The translations under genes were made by a program, and so were the position numbers. 64,000 nt of DNA. It comes from Macrolepiota albuminosa. Its lineage: Eukaryota > Basidiomycota > Agaricomycetes > Agaricales > Agaricaceae. Every line of letters starts with the position of its first letter. Within the stretch, counting starts at the first letter, position 1. The notes under the pieces are model-generated. The model worked only from the letters and a program-made list of their open reading frames with translations. It was not told where the DNA came from and ran no database searches. Location: NCBI GenBank assembly GCA_027475525.1, contig JAMWFC010000009.1, positions 868,001 through 932,000 of the forward strand, in the 5' to 3' direction. Of this stretch, positions 36,587 through 47,541 are shown in pieces.

Positions 36587-37029
36587 TGATAGAATAGCAA
36601 ACAGGATCTAGTTAAAAGAACAGAAACTCAGAGTGTTTTCGGACACGTCTAAGGTATTTATTCACCTAGTTAAAAGAACAGAAACTAGGTAGGGTAAGCA
36701 ATAGGTAATTTGTTGTATACGAGTTGAGCCTCACCTCAGAGTGTTTTCGGACACGTCTGAGGTAGGCAGTACGTAACTATGTGAATATATATAAAACGGG
36801 TGATAACGGGTAGTGAGGTTTTTGGGGATGCAGGGTCGAAGACAAAAAATAAAGAGAGTATACGAAAAAGGAAAGACACACATATAACGAGGGTATGTTC
36901 GGGATCTTTGACCCGAAGACAAAAAATAAAGAGAGTATACGAAAAAGGAAAGACACACATATAACGAGGGTATGTTCGGGATCTTTGACCCGGTTTGTTT
37001 AGAGTAACTCGCCGACAATAGTTCTAACA
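36587..37029 (-). repeat. Copia 5' LTR (right)
   Basis: It is 443 bp as assembled, but 366 bp once the 77-bp tandem copy at 36837-36990 is discounted. It then matches the left LTR except at two bases (A/G near 36654 and T/C near 36991). The putative primer-binding side (GGTTATTGGGCCC on the minus strand) immediately precedes it. Confidence 0.93.
36837..36990. repeat. 77-bp exact tandem duplication no. 10
   Basis: Positions 36837-36913 and 36914-36990 are identical. The left LTR has this sequence once. Because newly inserted LTRs start identical, this is the cleanest internal evidence that the 77-bp pairs are artefacts. Confidence 0.93.
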
Positions 37030-37034
37030 TAAAA

Positions 37035-37592
37035 TATATATACTGGTCATACAGACACGAACCCTCAGTCAATTATCGTTGATCTGAGGGTGAGTCGGCA
37101 CTTAACGTTGATCTCGTACCACAATACTAACATAACTACGCTGATAGATAAACTTACATATTTGTCAGGTAGTTACAAACAGTCAATTATCGTTGATCTG
37201 AGGATGAACTTACGTATTTGTCAGTGGTGATCGAGCTAAGGTTCTAACAAAGTAGCATGACAGCTTTCCTTGTCTTTTCTTCTAGAGGAAACAGATTCTG
37301 CTGCCAGCAGTGAGTACAGACAGAATTGCTTCTAATTAAATTTCATACAAGAACAAATTTAATCTATCCAGAAGCTCTCTTTGTCATGTTTTTGCCTTGG
37401 AGACAAGCTTTTCCACTGTCTCAAAGCTTTTTCCCTCCAGAATATATTCCTTGAAAAAGGCATGACACAATTATTTCTTACTATTTCCTGAGAAAAAAGT
37501 ATTGGCTGCCAGAAATGAATGGTTGCGGAGACTATAGATTAACTAACAAGGATTAAAATACAAAAGCGCAAATATTCATCGTCCCTGCCTAA
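37035..37592. other. Intergenic
   Basis: No gene was seen. A degenerate direct repeat (CAGTCAATTATCGTTGATCTGA at about 37066 and 37180) lies here. The right part is the likely 3' UTR of SPT5. Confidence 0.5.
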
Positions 37593-40500
37593 TTATGCTG
37601 GGTAAAGTGCCACTAGGTTATTCTTCTGTACTTCAAAGATAGCGAAGGACTGCTGCCTTGTGGACACAGATACAGTGTCGGCTTCTGGCTTCTCGCGCAT
37701 AATCAACACCTGCCCGAAGCTTTTATCTCTTTCATTAATAACCAGCGCCTCTTCTTCCATTTGAGACGGCAAGACCGGTTCCAGATACTCCAGACTTATG
37801 GTCCTTTCTTCGCCGGAATCAAATCTCACCATCACCGTCTGCTCAAATGCTTCTGATACACGTGAGGCGGCAGCAATACGTCCACGACGGCCTTCGTAAT
37901 CACCGTTGAGATAGTTGGATAGTCGGGTGCCGGTAACTTGCACTTTCACTCGTGGAAGATGGTTTGCCAATATAGTGTTGAAGACCCAGAGGTTCTTCCC
38001 AACTGTGCTGCCTAAAAATCGCGTTTAAAGCCTTTTCAGTAGCTTTCTTGGTTTCAAGAAATTCAATGTCTCACTATCGTCATGAGAATCTTCATCATCA
38101 ATTTGTCCTCCGGCGGCAGGTGTGGGCGCAGATGCACCAAATGCTGGTGTTGTCATGCCAAAACCGGGAGTTGGTGCCGACATAGGCCCAGAATATCCAG
38201 GAGTAGGCCCACTGAAAGGCGTCGCTGCCGCTGCAGGTGTCGGAGCGCTCTACGGCATCGTGAAGGAACGAGATGTATTTTCCGGAAATCACTCACCCAT
38301 GATTCTGACCAGCCGTTGCTTGAGGCTGAGGTTCCCCAACTATCTGCAACAGTTCCCCATCCGCTTCCGTTGGTCTTCTTGGGAGTAGCCCCACCCCATG
38401 TAGAGCTCGAAGATGGAACAACGTTCCTTCCGGGCGTGGCACCTCCCCATGTCGATTGGCTGTTGCTGCTTCCTGCCCCACTTGTATATGGATTTGGTGT
38501 ACGAGCACTTGCGTTCCATGCTGGCGTCCTACCTCCATCTGCCGCGGCGTAAGGATTCGGCGTTCGTGATGATGCGTTCCATGCAGGTGTCTTCCCACCA
38601 TCTGCATAAGGATTTGGTGTACGAGATGATGCATTCCAGGCTGGTGTACGACCTTCTGCAGTATAAGGATTTGGGGTGCGTGCAGAATTCCATGCGGGCG
38701 TGGCTGATCCATTCATGGCGTCGGTATTGGGGGTACGGGGAGGACCCATACTGCCACCGCCATAACCTCCACCACCCGAGCTTCCGAAATTATTAGTTCC
38801 GACACGTGCAGAAGATCCTCTTCCGGTCAAAGGCATAAGTTTCCCGTTTGGTCTGCGCAAAATCATTTGTTATGAACGATGAATTGACATCAATGCACTT
38901 ACAGCCTCTCGCGCAATTTGTCTTTCTCGAGAGAGACTACTTTGTTTCCAGTCCTTAGTTCCACTCTGGCAATTGTCCCATTGACATCTTTTACGGTTCC
39001 TACATAGCCCTTGTGCGGGCCCTTCACCACGCAAACTGTAAGTCCAATATCACGATCTCGAGGACCACGGCCCATGGTGCCAGATCCTACCATACCACCG
39101 AGAGGTGCACCAATGGTAGGATTCATCTTGGACAAATCTGTCCCTGGCCGCAGGAGGTTACCCTTGGGGGCGATGGATGCGAGTGATCGTGCGCGAGTAA
39201 CAAAGACACCGCCATTTTCTACAATTTCCCGATTATGAAGGAATGCAAAGACGGACTGATGAATGTGTAGAACCCGTCCTTTCCGCCCCTGTACAAAGTC
39301 GAGTAAAAAATGGTCCAAAATCTCTGACGAAAAACACAGACCTCGCCGTCGACTTCCTTGACGTTGTCATTGACCCGCAGTTCATGACCCTCTGAATCAG
39401 TAGCAATTGCTCGGATTGAGTCTCGTCGCATAGAAATTTGATGAGGCTGAACCAGGCGAATTTGTCCGTGCTGATCCAGCACACGAAAAGAATCCCGTTC
39501 TGTCTTGAATATTACGCCAACTGTTTGAGCACTGAAATTAATAGCGAAATCAGCGGGCGTTCATGCGAAAACCCTGGTGCATACTCAAGTTGAACCAGAT
39601 CGTGAAGTTCATAATTCCCGACAACATTGGTACTTGAACCCACTTCGGCAGCTTCTCGTAAGTCTTTGGAGAACACGGAAACCTTTCGGGAAAAAGTATG
39701 GCTTGAGAATACACTCCAAAATGAACAGGCATACCTCCTGCATCGACATGTCAGACAAAAATGTCACAACATTGTCGGCCACGGCAACCACCAAACCTGT
39801 CTCATCAATGTTCTGACCAGACATCACCTTGACATGGTCTCCGGGCTTGAACCTTTTCCTCACACTCCGTGCGGGAAGTTCAACTTTTTGTCCTTCAATA
39901 TCTACGCCAACCGCCGTAATGATGACTACGTCCTGGTTTATTTCGTCAACAGTGCCGTGAACACCAGCTTGCTCGCCCTCGAATACTTCAACATGATCTC
40001 CTGGTTGAAGAACAGAGATGGCTGCTTTTCGTGAGGCTTCTGCAATAACGGATAGATCCACCAGAGAATCTCCCTCCCCGTCTTGACGGCGTGAAAATTG
40101 CGTGATTTCATCCAGCGTAGGATTCACGTCTTCTAAGATCAACCCGCTTAGCTTAAAATCCTTCTCGATAAAACCATCCTTATACGTGTCATTTTGAAAT
40201 ACGTAGACTTGGTTGCGTTTCGAAACACTTTTACGGCCGTAGACTTTAACAACTTCTTCGAAGTTGAATAAGCGCTGCGGGGGTCGCAGATTACTTGCAC
40301 CTGCCGCTGGCTTCTTCCGTTTCTTTCCCGAAGCATCCAACGCACCCTCGTCGCGTGGAGTCAAGTCGATACGGGGAATGAACTTCAGACCAACATCCTC
40401 ACCATTCTCGGTTATATCCATGACCTGTGCCAGGTCTCCCGCATATTTGCCACGTCGTATTCGAACCCAACTGCCAGGAGTAACAGTCAAATCCTGCTTC

Positions 40501-41456
40501 TTGATCTGGAGTAGGCTGGCCATCTCCTCAATAGGCACCAGGGTGATACCACGGCTGGGGAAGACCCCGACAAGACCGTTACAAGCCTCGTTGACTTGTT
40601 TCGAACTGCGAGCTTCCACATATATCATTCCCGGCAGGGAATCCCGTTGAAAAGCGGAAAGAATATTAAGCGGTTTGGCAGTGTATTCGACATCTAGCGC
40701 CTTTCGCATGAGACTAAAGACTATATCACGTTCTCTTCCGGGCTTGCCAGAGGACCTTAGTATGTGACTATGCGGAACTTTGACCGAGGACTTACCCGGA
40801 CTCGCACTTGCCACAAATTGGCATCATGAACAGAAGGCATAAGGAGTCGTTGAGGTATTTCATTCATATCGCCAGTATATCGAACAATAGGCCGTCGGTG
40901 ACGTTCTTTGAGATCCTTCGCAATTTGCTCGGGACTTTTGTCGTCTTCTTCGTCGATTTGACGCTTTTTGTCAAGTAAAGCATAATGTCTCCGTGTACCA
41001 TCATCGTCCACCTCGTCGATAGTGTCAATGAAGTCGTCTGAAGGGCCAGAGACACTTTAGGTTCTGCGTAAGCAACAAGTTCTTGCACGAAAGACGCACC
41101 ATGTCCATATTCTGCGTCATCCTCTTCCTCCTCTTCATCTTCACTGACTTCTGCCTCGATATCGAGGAATGTAGACTTTTTGTGCCGGTGCTGGATATGC
41201 GTGTTTGTATAATCTGTGGGTTAAATTTGGAACTGCACACCTTGGCTCGTTTCTTTGCTTTCTTCCCTGAAAGCTCTTCTTCGTCTTCTTCATCTTCTTC
41301 ATCGTCATCATCCTCGTCCTCTTCATCGTCATACCGCAATCGCCGCTGGGAAGAGGCATGATCACTGTGAGGAACGCCTTCTTGTTCGTTGTCCTCCTCT
41401 TCATCGGGCACTACCGGGTCTGAATCAAACATATGACTGTCGTCTGCGTCAGCCAT
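37593..41456 (-). CDS. SPT5: Transcription elongation factor Spt5
   Basis: Spt5 pairs with Spt4 as DSIF, clamps RNA polymerase II and promotes elongation in the nucleus. Exons (minus): 41456-41241, 41190-41056, 41011-40796, 40742-39735, 39682-39585, 39531-39342, 39288-38903, 38852-38297, 38249-38075 and 38011-37593, all phase-consistent, giving 1,132 residues. Features in order: an acidic N-terminus (DDEEDEDDDDEEDEEDEEE); the NGN domain (LWQVRVRPGRERDIVFSLMRK, MIYVEARS); successive KOW domains (SWVRIRRGKYAGDLAQV, GDHVEVFEGEQAGVHGTV, GDHVKVMSG, RKGRVLHIHQSVFAF, GPHKGYVGTVKDVNG); then a CTR of four TPAWNxxxRTPNPYxxGG-type repeats and STWGGATP repeats. A last KOW-like segment (GDYEGRRGRIAAA) follows at the C-terminus. 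It is transcribed divergently from the F-box gene, 187 bp between starts. Confidence 0.95.
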
Positions 41457-41643
41457 GGTGGAGATGGTGGCAGTTAATGGTCAAGAAGCGTCTATTCTTG
41501 CAGTGAGCTTGAGTGACTGACCCAATGAGTTGACGAGTCCCGTGATTGATGTTTGTCCATATTGCGACAAATCGTAAGAAGATATCTAATCTGATTCAAC
41601 CGAGCACTTCACGAGTCTTAGTAAATGCTTCTACATTGTTTAT

Positions 41644-43364
41644 ATGGTCCTATTCCTGGATTTACCTGTGGACATCCTCCCTCTGATCATATCTTTTATC
41701 ACCAGACCTCACCATCTCGCGTTGAATTGTCTTGTTAACAAGACATTCCAAGATTTTGTCATCCCGAGGCTTTACGATAGAGTATCCATATACGCATGGC
41801 AAAGAGAAGGAAAGACGAAGGTGAAATAAAATTATATTCTTCTCCTTTTAACGACCTCGAAAATGGGACTCATAAAACGCAGGTAATCCAGCTGTTCTCG
41901 ACTCTCGCTCATTGTTCACACTTGGCGAAACATGTACAGCGACTTGGTATGTCCTGTGATGGCTACGCTATCTTCTCTCATTTATTCTCATAGAGATCCG
42001 CGACTTTCCCAAAGCAACAGCTGACGACAACTTAGCATGCACTGTCCTCCAAGGATTGCAGAATTGCACTAATTTGCGGGCCTGTACATGGACTCGAGAT
42101 GGGTCTCTCACTTCTGACATTGTTGAAGCTTTGCAAGTATCTGGAATGCTCAATGATCTCGAAATAAACGGTCGCAGTGAGGGAAATTTCAATCCGATGC
42201 TTCTACAGAATTTTACGCGATTGTCACGCTTGTCGTTGATAATGCCAAGTAATCCGGTTGTTCAAATATTGAGCCCGTGGATTTCTGTGACTAGTTCAAG
42301 TCTCCAAAGTCTTAATATCATTTGTAAAGTCGCTTCATCTTTTTTTTCCTTCCAAGATCATGGTTGACGTATCGTTCAGGCGTCACCATTGATTACAGAT
42401 AACATCTTAGAGACCCTTGCACCCGATTTTTACAATCTCAAAAAGCTGTATCTTACTGGTTGCGTTAAGGTTACTCACAGGGGAGTATGGGCCGTACTAT
42501 TGCACAACACGGCGGGCCTAGTTGGTCTTGGTATCGAAGGTATCTCTCCGCACTTTGTGAGTACCGCTATACCTAATGGTAGAATGATAAAATCATTGAG
42601 TTACGAAGTAGGACATGGCTGAATTCAGCCGCTTATGTCTCAAAGCGGATGCTCTCAGAGAGTTGTCTACCATCACACTCACAGTGCATCCTCAATCTCC
42701 ACTAGACGCCTGGATGAACAACGTTCTGTCCCTTCTGTCTGCTTCTCCGCTTAAGGACTTTCATATATACTCTCCTGGCGCGTTCTACGAGTCCACATGG
42801 ACAGAACAATTCTGGTCACAATTAGTGACGACTCACGGACACCGCCTTAATCGATTCTCTGTACATCGTATGCTTATCAACCTGACCGCTATCGAGGATA
42901 TCTGTCGGCGATGCCCTGTTCTGCAACAGCTATTCATTGTTGTTGAACCCGAGTCACTGGTTAAGTTTATTTTTTCTCTTATCTCCCTTTGATATCTCAT
43001 GATATTCTGCGTCGGCAGTCTAACCTTGGACCATGTCTTTCCCATGCCAAATCGCTCCGTTCGGTTCATGTCAATTACCCCATAGAAGCACACACAGATG
43101 ACGTTACTGCAATATCAGTGAAGGAGGCACTTTCAGTCATCCAGCACTGTAGTTCAACGCTTACGCAATTTGGTTGCAATGCAAGAGTATGGCAGGTAGT
43201 TTCGATCGCGGATTTTTCTACTGGATTGGTGTTCATGTTTCTTCTCATAATAGGTCGCAAGAAACATCGAGATTCTGTCAAATGGAAGTTACGTGGTGCA
43301 TCCACATCTATTGCCCTACGAAAGTGCCGATGTGCCGGAACCCTTCCTTGTTGTGCGAACATGA
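41644..43364 (+). CDS. F-box domain protein with leucine-rich-like repeats
   Basis: F-box proteins recruit substrates to SCF ubiquitin ligases through Skp1. Exons: 41644-41820, 41883-41946, 41994-42328, 42380-42556, 42612-42959, 43019-43195 and 43254-43364, all in phase, giving 462 residues. The N-terminus is an F-box (LPVDILPLIISFI ... LNCLVNKTFQDFVIPRLYDRV, residues 5-50). The rest is an LRR-like solenoid of the type common in basidiomycete F-box families (LQNCTNLRACTW, FTRLSRLSLIM, LKKLYLTGCVKVTHRGV, CRRCPVLQQLFIVV). The substrate is unknown. Such genes are abundant and fast-evolving in agaricomycetes, so no specific role is offered. Confidence 0.85.
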
Positions 43365-43850
43365 GCGAGCCGGGGAAGAGGGAGCTAATTTAAGGCCGAT
43401 TATACGTATTAAGAGGCTTGATGGATGCCCATTACTGGCATAGCAGCGGAGATTCTCCGTATAATCAAACAATCCACATAAGAGTTCTAGACGTGAATGA
43501 TTAGCGGCCTGACAAAGACTTGGCGTTATTTCGGAGTAGTTCAATGCTCCAGTTTCCAGGTCAAATGACGAGTCGACATCGCTACCGCATCCGAATGCAA
43601 ACCAAAGCAAAAAAAAAAAAGATCGTTTAAAGGACTTTCCTAGTTATTTCTGATTCAAACCAGTGGGAAAACACTACAGATGCCTCCCTAATATCGCAGC
43701 AGCGCAAAGCCGACAGGAGAGGTCCTTGTTCAATACCATCTAATGGCCGTAATCTAAGTTCTACAAGACAATATGTATTCGTTCACTAAGCCAAGTTGAC
43801 GACAAAAAGATCGCATTCAGGACGGCCAACATGCGGGTGGAGAGGAGAAG
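43365..43850. other. Intergenic
   Basis: No gene was seen. It contains an A13 run near 43608 and borders the segmental duplication. Confidence 0.6.
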
Positions 43851-44280
43851 AATATGGCGTCGGTCTCTCCACCACACCAAACGCTACTCCAAAAAAAGGA
43901 CGGTTAACTCTTCATCTCAACTGTCTTTTCGACACAGTCTCTCTCGATCATCCTGGAATAAGCAAAGCTCCATAGTTCCTACAGAAGCCAACCTTTCCCA
44001 CACAAGAACACGAGCACTTAGCGTAAATTGACGTGGCTTGAGGCGAGGCCGAAGTTAACGTTACTTTTCCGATGTTCGTGACTATTTCCTCCCTTACGCC
44101 AAAGTAGATGGGGAAACCAATTGAATCGTATTTGCTTATCTATCTATCGGCCAACATTACTACGTAGCAAAGCCTCCGTACGTGATTGTACCTCGGAAAT
44201 GCTTAGGAAGGGTACAATGGTGCATTTCCGCATAGAGTATGTCCAAAAATTGAGCCTGTTTTCATATCGTAGCATAAAGT

Positions 44281-45207
44281 TCAGAAAGGAGTACCCGCGG
44301 GGAACTGCATAGGTTTGAATACTTCTGCACGCTTTCCCGCTCCACAGAGTCGCTCAACCAATGTCAATGCAAAGGGAAAGGCAGTTCCTGATACCCATTC
44401 AATGCATAGAAAAGGAGAAAACGTCGAAGACTAACCAGGACCACGACTTGTGACAAACGAAAAATCAATCATATATCCTTGACTTACAATGTCGAACAAC
44501 ACTGACCTTGTAATGAGATTACCGGAAATAACCACAGAATCCTCGGAATAATCGAACCCTGTCCAGAATAGTTTAGTGGGTGCTCAAAAACTAAACCTAA
44601 ATGGTTTCGCACCCTCAAGTCGGGCTTTGACGCTCGGATGAGATGTAAGAGGTTGCCTTTGGAGACCTGAAGTAAGCGCCGCCAAGCTTCCTGATTTCGA
44701 AGTATGAGGCATATCGAGGGAGATCACTAAATTCGCCACTAACCCCCGCAGATCATACCAACCAATTTATTTGCGTTGAGGTAGTCGCGGACTAGCTTTT
44801 GAACAATCGGATTCTTCGACATAGTGCCTGCACCTTTAGCACCGCCCGGGATAACCATAAGGTCGTACTTGTCCTAGATTGTGCATGTAAGAATTTAGTT
44901 CAATGAGCAGAAGGGACAGCAGCGAACGGGACCGAAATCTTTGCTATCGAGATAAAGGTCTGGCATGATGTTGATTCCGCGAGAACCTTTGGCAAATGGT
45001 GGACTTTGTGCGTGAGACCCTTCATTGTCGGGAACAAATGCGGATTTCGTTGTAACACCTGCACGGACGAGAGTATCAAAGGTAATGGTGCTTGATCGAC
45101 CGTGAATCACACTTCCTTTGATCCGATTTAAAGAATGGCGAAGAGAAAACGTACAATTCCATTTCTTCAGTTCCATCTGCAATCAGGATCAAAGCAGAGG
45201 GAGCCAT
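44281..45207 (-). CDS. DJ-1/PfpI family protein, copy A
   Basis: The family covers DJ-1/PARK7-like glyoxalases, deglycases and redox chaperones. Exons (minus): 45207-45155, 45090-44928, 44873-44744, 44690-44613, 44558-44507, 44446-44436 and 44387-44281, giving 197 residues. The sixth exon is only 11 nt. Motifs: MAPSALILIADGTEEME (conserved glutamate), FDTLVRAGV, DKYDLMVIPGGAKGA, the nucleophile elbow VGMICGG (cysteine present, but glycine replaces the usual alanine after it), LTSHPSVKA, FDYSEDSVVISGNLITSRGP and FALTLVERL. The frame is open throughout. The upstream region differs from copy B beyond about 40 bp, so the two may be expressed differently. The exact substrate cannot be told. Confidence 0.9.
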
Positions 45208-45284
45208 ACTGCGGTCGCCTGTGTCAGATAACTTGAACGTTTTAGAGATGGGAAGATTACAGGCCGAGAGAGTACCGAGTGCTG

Positions 45285-45530
45285 ATTTTAGAATTTCTAC
45301 GCCCTTTTATACCTATTCTGCATATTCCCGGAATCGACGATCTTCACCCAAACCGCCTTGTATCGTCGAATCCTCCCCCAATTCAGTTTTCGACCGTTAG
45401 TCGGTCTCGTAAGAACGAAACTCTATTTTCCTCCTTCCTTATTCGTTCAACCGATTTCCTGATTCGTCCATCCCATTTTCCATCGTAGACCTATCCTGAT
45501 GCCTTTTCACTCTTCTAGGCGTACTGGTCA
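45285..45530 (+). repeat. Degenerate dispersed repeat, copy 1
   Basis: This stretch resembles the reverse complement of about 48860-49115, sharing TTTTATACC-ATT, CGA-TCCTCCCCCAAT, GT-AGTC-GTCTC and a TTCC-TGTAGAC-TATCC-like end. It forms part of the segment specific to duplication unit A and lies in the probable promoter of DJ-1 copy A. Confidence 0.5.
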
Positions 45531-46609
45531 TCTGCTAGAACCGACTTCAATTCACTTGCTGATTCCCCCTTCGACCTAATTCTATCAGTGAGCCTCTCCT
45601 TTCTAAACTTCAATCTACTTGCATAAATAGCATATGGGCAAAAAGTCATGATCATTTGAGCAATACTCAATCATCAATTCACCGAACACACCGTGATTGG
45701 ATTTCATCCTTCCCATTGTCAAGTAATTGCATCTAGGAGCACACCGAGTCATCGGTTTTTATGCGGCGAAAAAGTCATGATCATCTATGAAAAATATCTC
45801 TTTCCATAATAACATTCTAACCTTACTTTAGTAGTGTTATTCCAAGGCATTGGGCCGCTCGTCCATTGTACTCAAGAAGCCCATTTCCCTGATGGACTCA
45901 AGTCGAAACTGCATCTCCAAACGAAGAGATGCATATAGGCCCCGACCAGATCCTGATCTGTAGCAGAACTGCGTGCGACATGGGGAAAAATCTGGATTAA
46001 TACAGACATATACGGCTGTGTCCAGCAAAGAGAAAAAATTCATCATGGTTCATGTTTGCGACATGTTATGTTATGGCATACCTGTATGTGAACCAGTTCG
46101 TCCGAATTAACTGCGCCCCATCCCAATATATGGCGTCGGTCTTTCCACCACACCAAGCGTTTACTCCAAAAAAGGACGACCAACTCATCATCTCAACTGT
46201 CTTTTCGATACAACCTCTTTCGATCATCCTGGAATAAGCAAAGCTCCATAGTTCCTACAGAAGCCAGCCTTTCCCACACAAGAACACGAGCAATTAGCGT
46301 AAATTGACGTGCCCTGAGGCGAGGCCGAGATTAACGTTACTTTTCCAATGCTCGTGACTATTCCTCCCTTACGCCGAAGTAGATGGGGAAACCAATTGAA
46401 TCGTATTTGCTTGTGCATCTATTGATTCAGACCAACATTATTACGTGGTAAAGCCTCCGTACGTGATTGGACCCTCAGAAGTGCTTATGGAAGGGTACAA
46501 ACGCGCAGACAGCCAATTCCTTGATGGACGCAATCCATAATACCAATCGTGCATTTCCGCATAGAGCATATCCAAAAATTGAGCCTGTTTTCATATCATA
46601 GCATAGAGT

Positions 46610-47541
46610 TCAGAAAGGAGTACCCGCGGGGAACTGCATAGGTTTGAACACTTCTGCACGCTTTTCCGCTCCACAGAGTCGCTCAACCAATGTCAATGCA
46701 AAGGGAAATGCAGTTCCTGATACCCATTCAAATAGACTGCATAGAAAAGGAGAAAACGTCGAAGACTAACCAGGACCACGACTTGTGACAAACGAAAAAT
46801 CAATCATATATCCTTGACTTAAACTGTCGAACAACACTGACCTTGTAATGAGATTACCGGAAATAACCACGGAATCCTCGGAATAATCGAACCCTGTCCA
46901 GAATAGTTTAGTGGGTGTTCAAAAACTAAACCTAGATGGTTTCGCACCCTCAAGTTGGGTTTTGACGCTTGGATGAGATGTAAGAGGTTGCCTTGGGAGA
47001 CCTGAAGTAAGCGCCGCCAAGCTTCCTGATTTCAAAGCATGAGGCATATCGAGGGAGATCACTAAATTCGACACTAACCCGCGCAGATCATACCAACCAA
47101 TTTATTTGCGTCGATGTAGTCGCGGACTAGCTTTTGTACAATTGGACTGTTCGACATAGTGCCTGCACCTTTAGCACCGCCCGGGATAACCATAAGGTCG
47201 TACTTGTCCTAGATTGTCCACATAAGAATCTAGTTCAATGAGCAGAAGGACAGCAGCGAACAGGACCGAAATCTTTGCTATCGAGATAAAGGTCTGGCAT
47301 GATGTTGATCCCGCGAGAACCTTTGGCAAATGGTGGACTTTGTGCGTGAGACCCTTCATTGTCGGGAACAAATGCGGATTTCGTTGTAACACCTGCACGG
47401 ACGAGAGTATCAAAGGTAATGGTGCTTGATCGACCGTGAATCACACGTTCTTTGATCCGATTTAAAGAACGGCGAAGAGAAAACGTACAATTCCATTTCT
47501 TCAGTTCCATCTGCAATTAGGATCAAAGCGGAGGGAGCCAT
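46610..47541 (-). CDS. DJ-1/PfpI family protein, copy B
   Basis: Exons (minus): 47541-47489, 47424-47262, 47208-47079, 47025-46948, 46893-46842, 46781-46771 and 46716-46610. This gives 197 residues with the same splice pattern as copy A, including the 11-nt exon. The nucleophile elbow reads VGMICAG, the usual form. GLPRQPLTSHPSVK and LCGAEKRAEVFKP also look more canonical than the corresponding parts of copy A. It is intact and lies about 1.4 kb from copy A's start in the tandem duplication. The canonical elbow suggests this copy keeps the ancestral activity; that is inference. Confidence 0.9.

Larger units (their letters stand above)
31728..37029 (-). mobile_element. Young Copia (Ty1/Copia) LTR retrotransposon
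   Basis: It is a complete element on the minus strand: LTR, gag, protease, integrase, reverse transcriptase, RNase H, LTR. Its ends are TGATAGAATAGC and TTCTAACA, and the target duplication TAAAA is at 31723-31727 and 37030-37034. The polypurine side (minus strand of CTCCCCCTCAAACCAG) lies at 32094-32109 next to the left (3') LTR. After removing one 77-bp duplication the two LTRs are equal in length and differ at only two positions by eye, indicating recent insertion. The coding region carries two TGA stops and one frameshift apart from the artefact repeats. Confidence 0.95.

Noticed and set aside
38082..38552. Plus-strand open frames across the SPT5 3' half
   Set aside because: They are shadows of the repetitive Spt5 CTR on the opposite strand.
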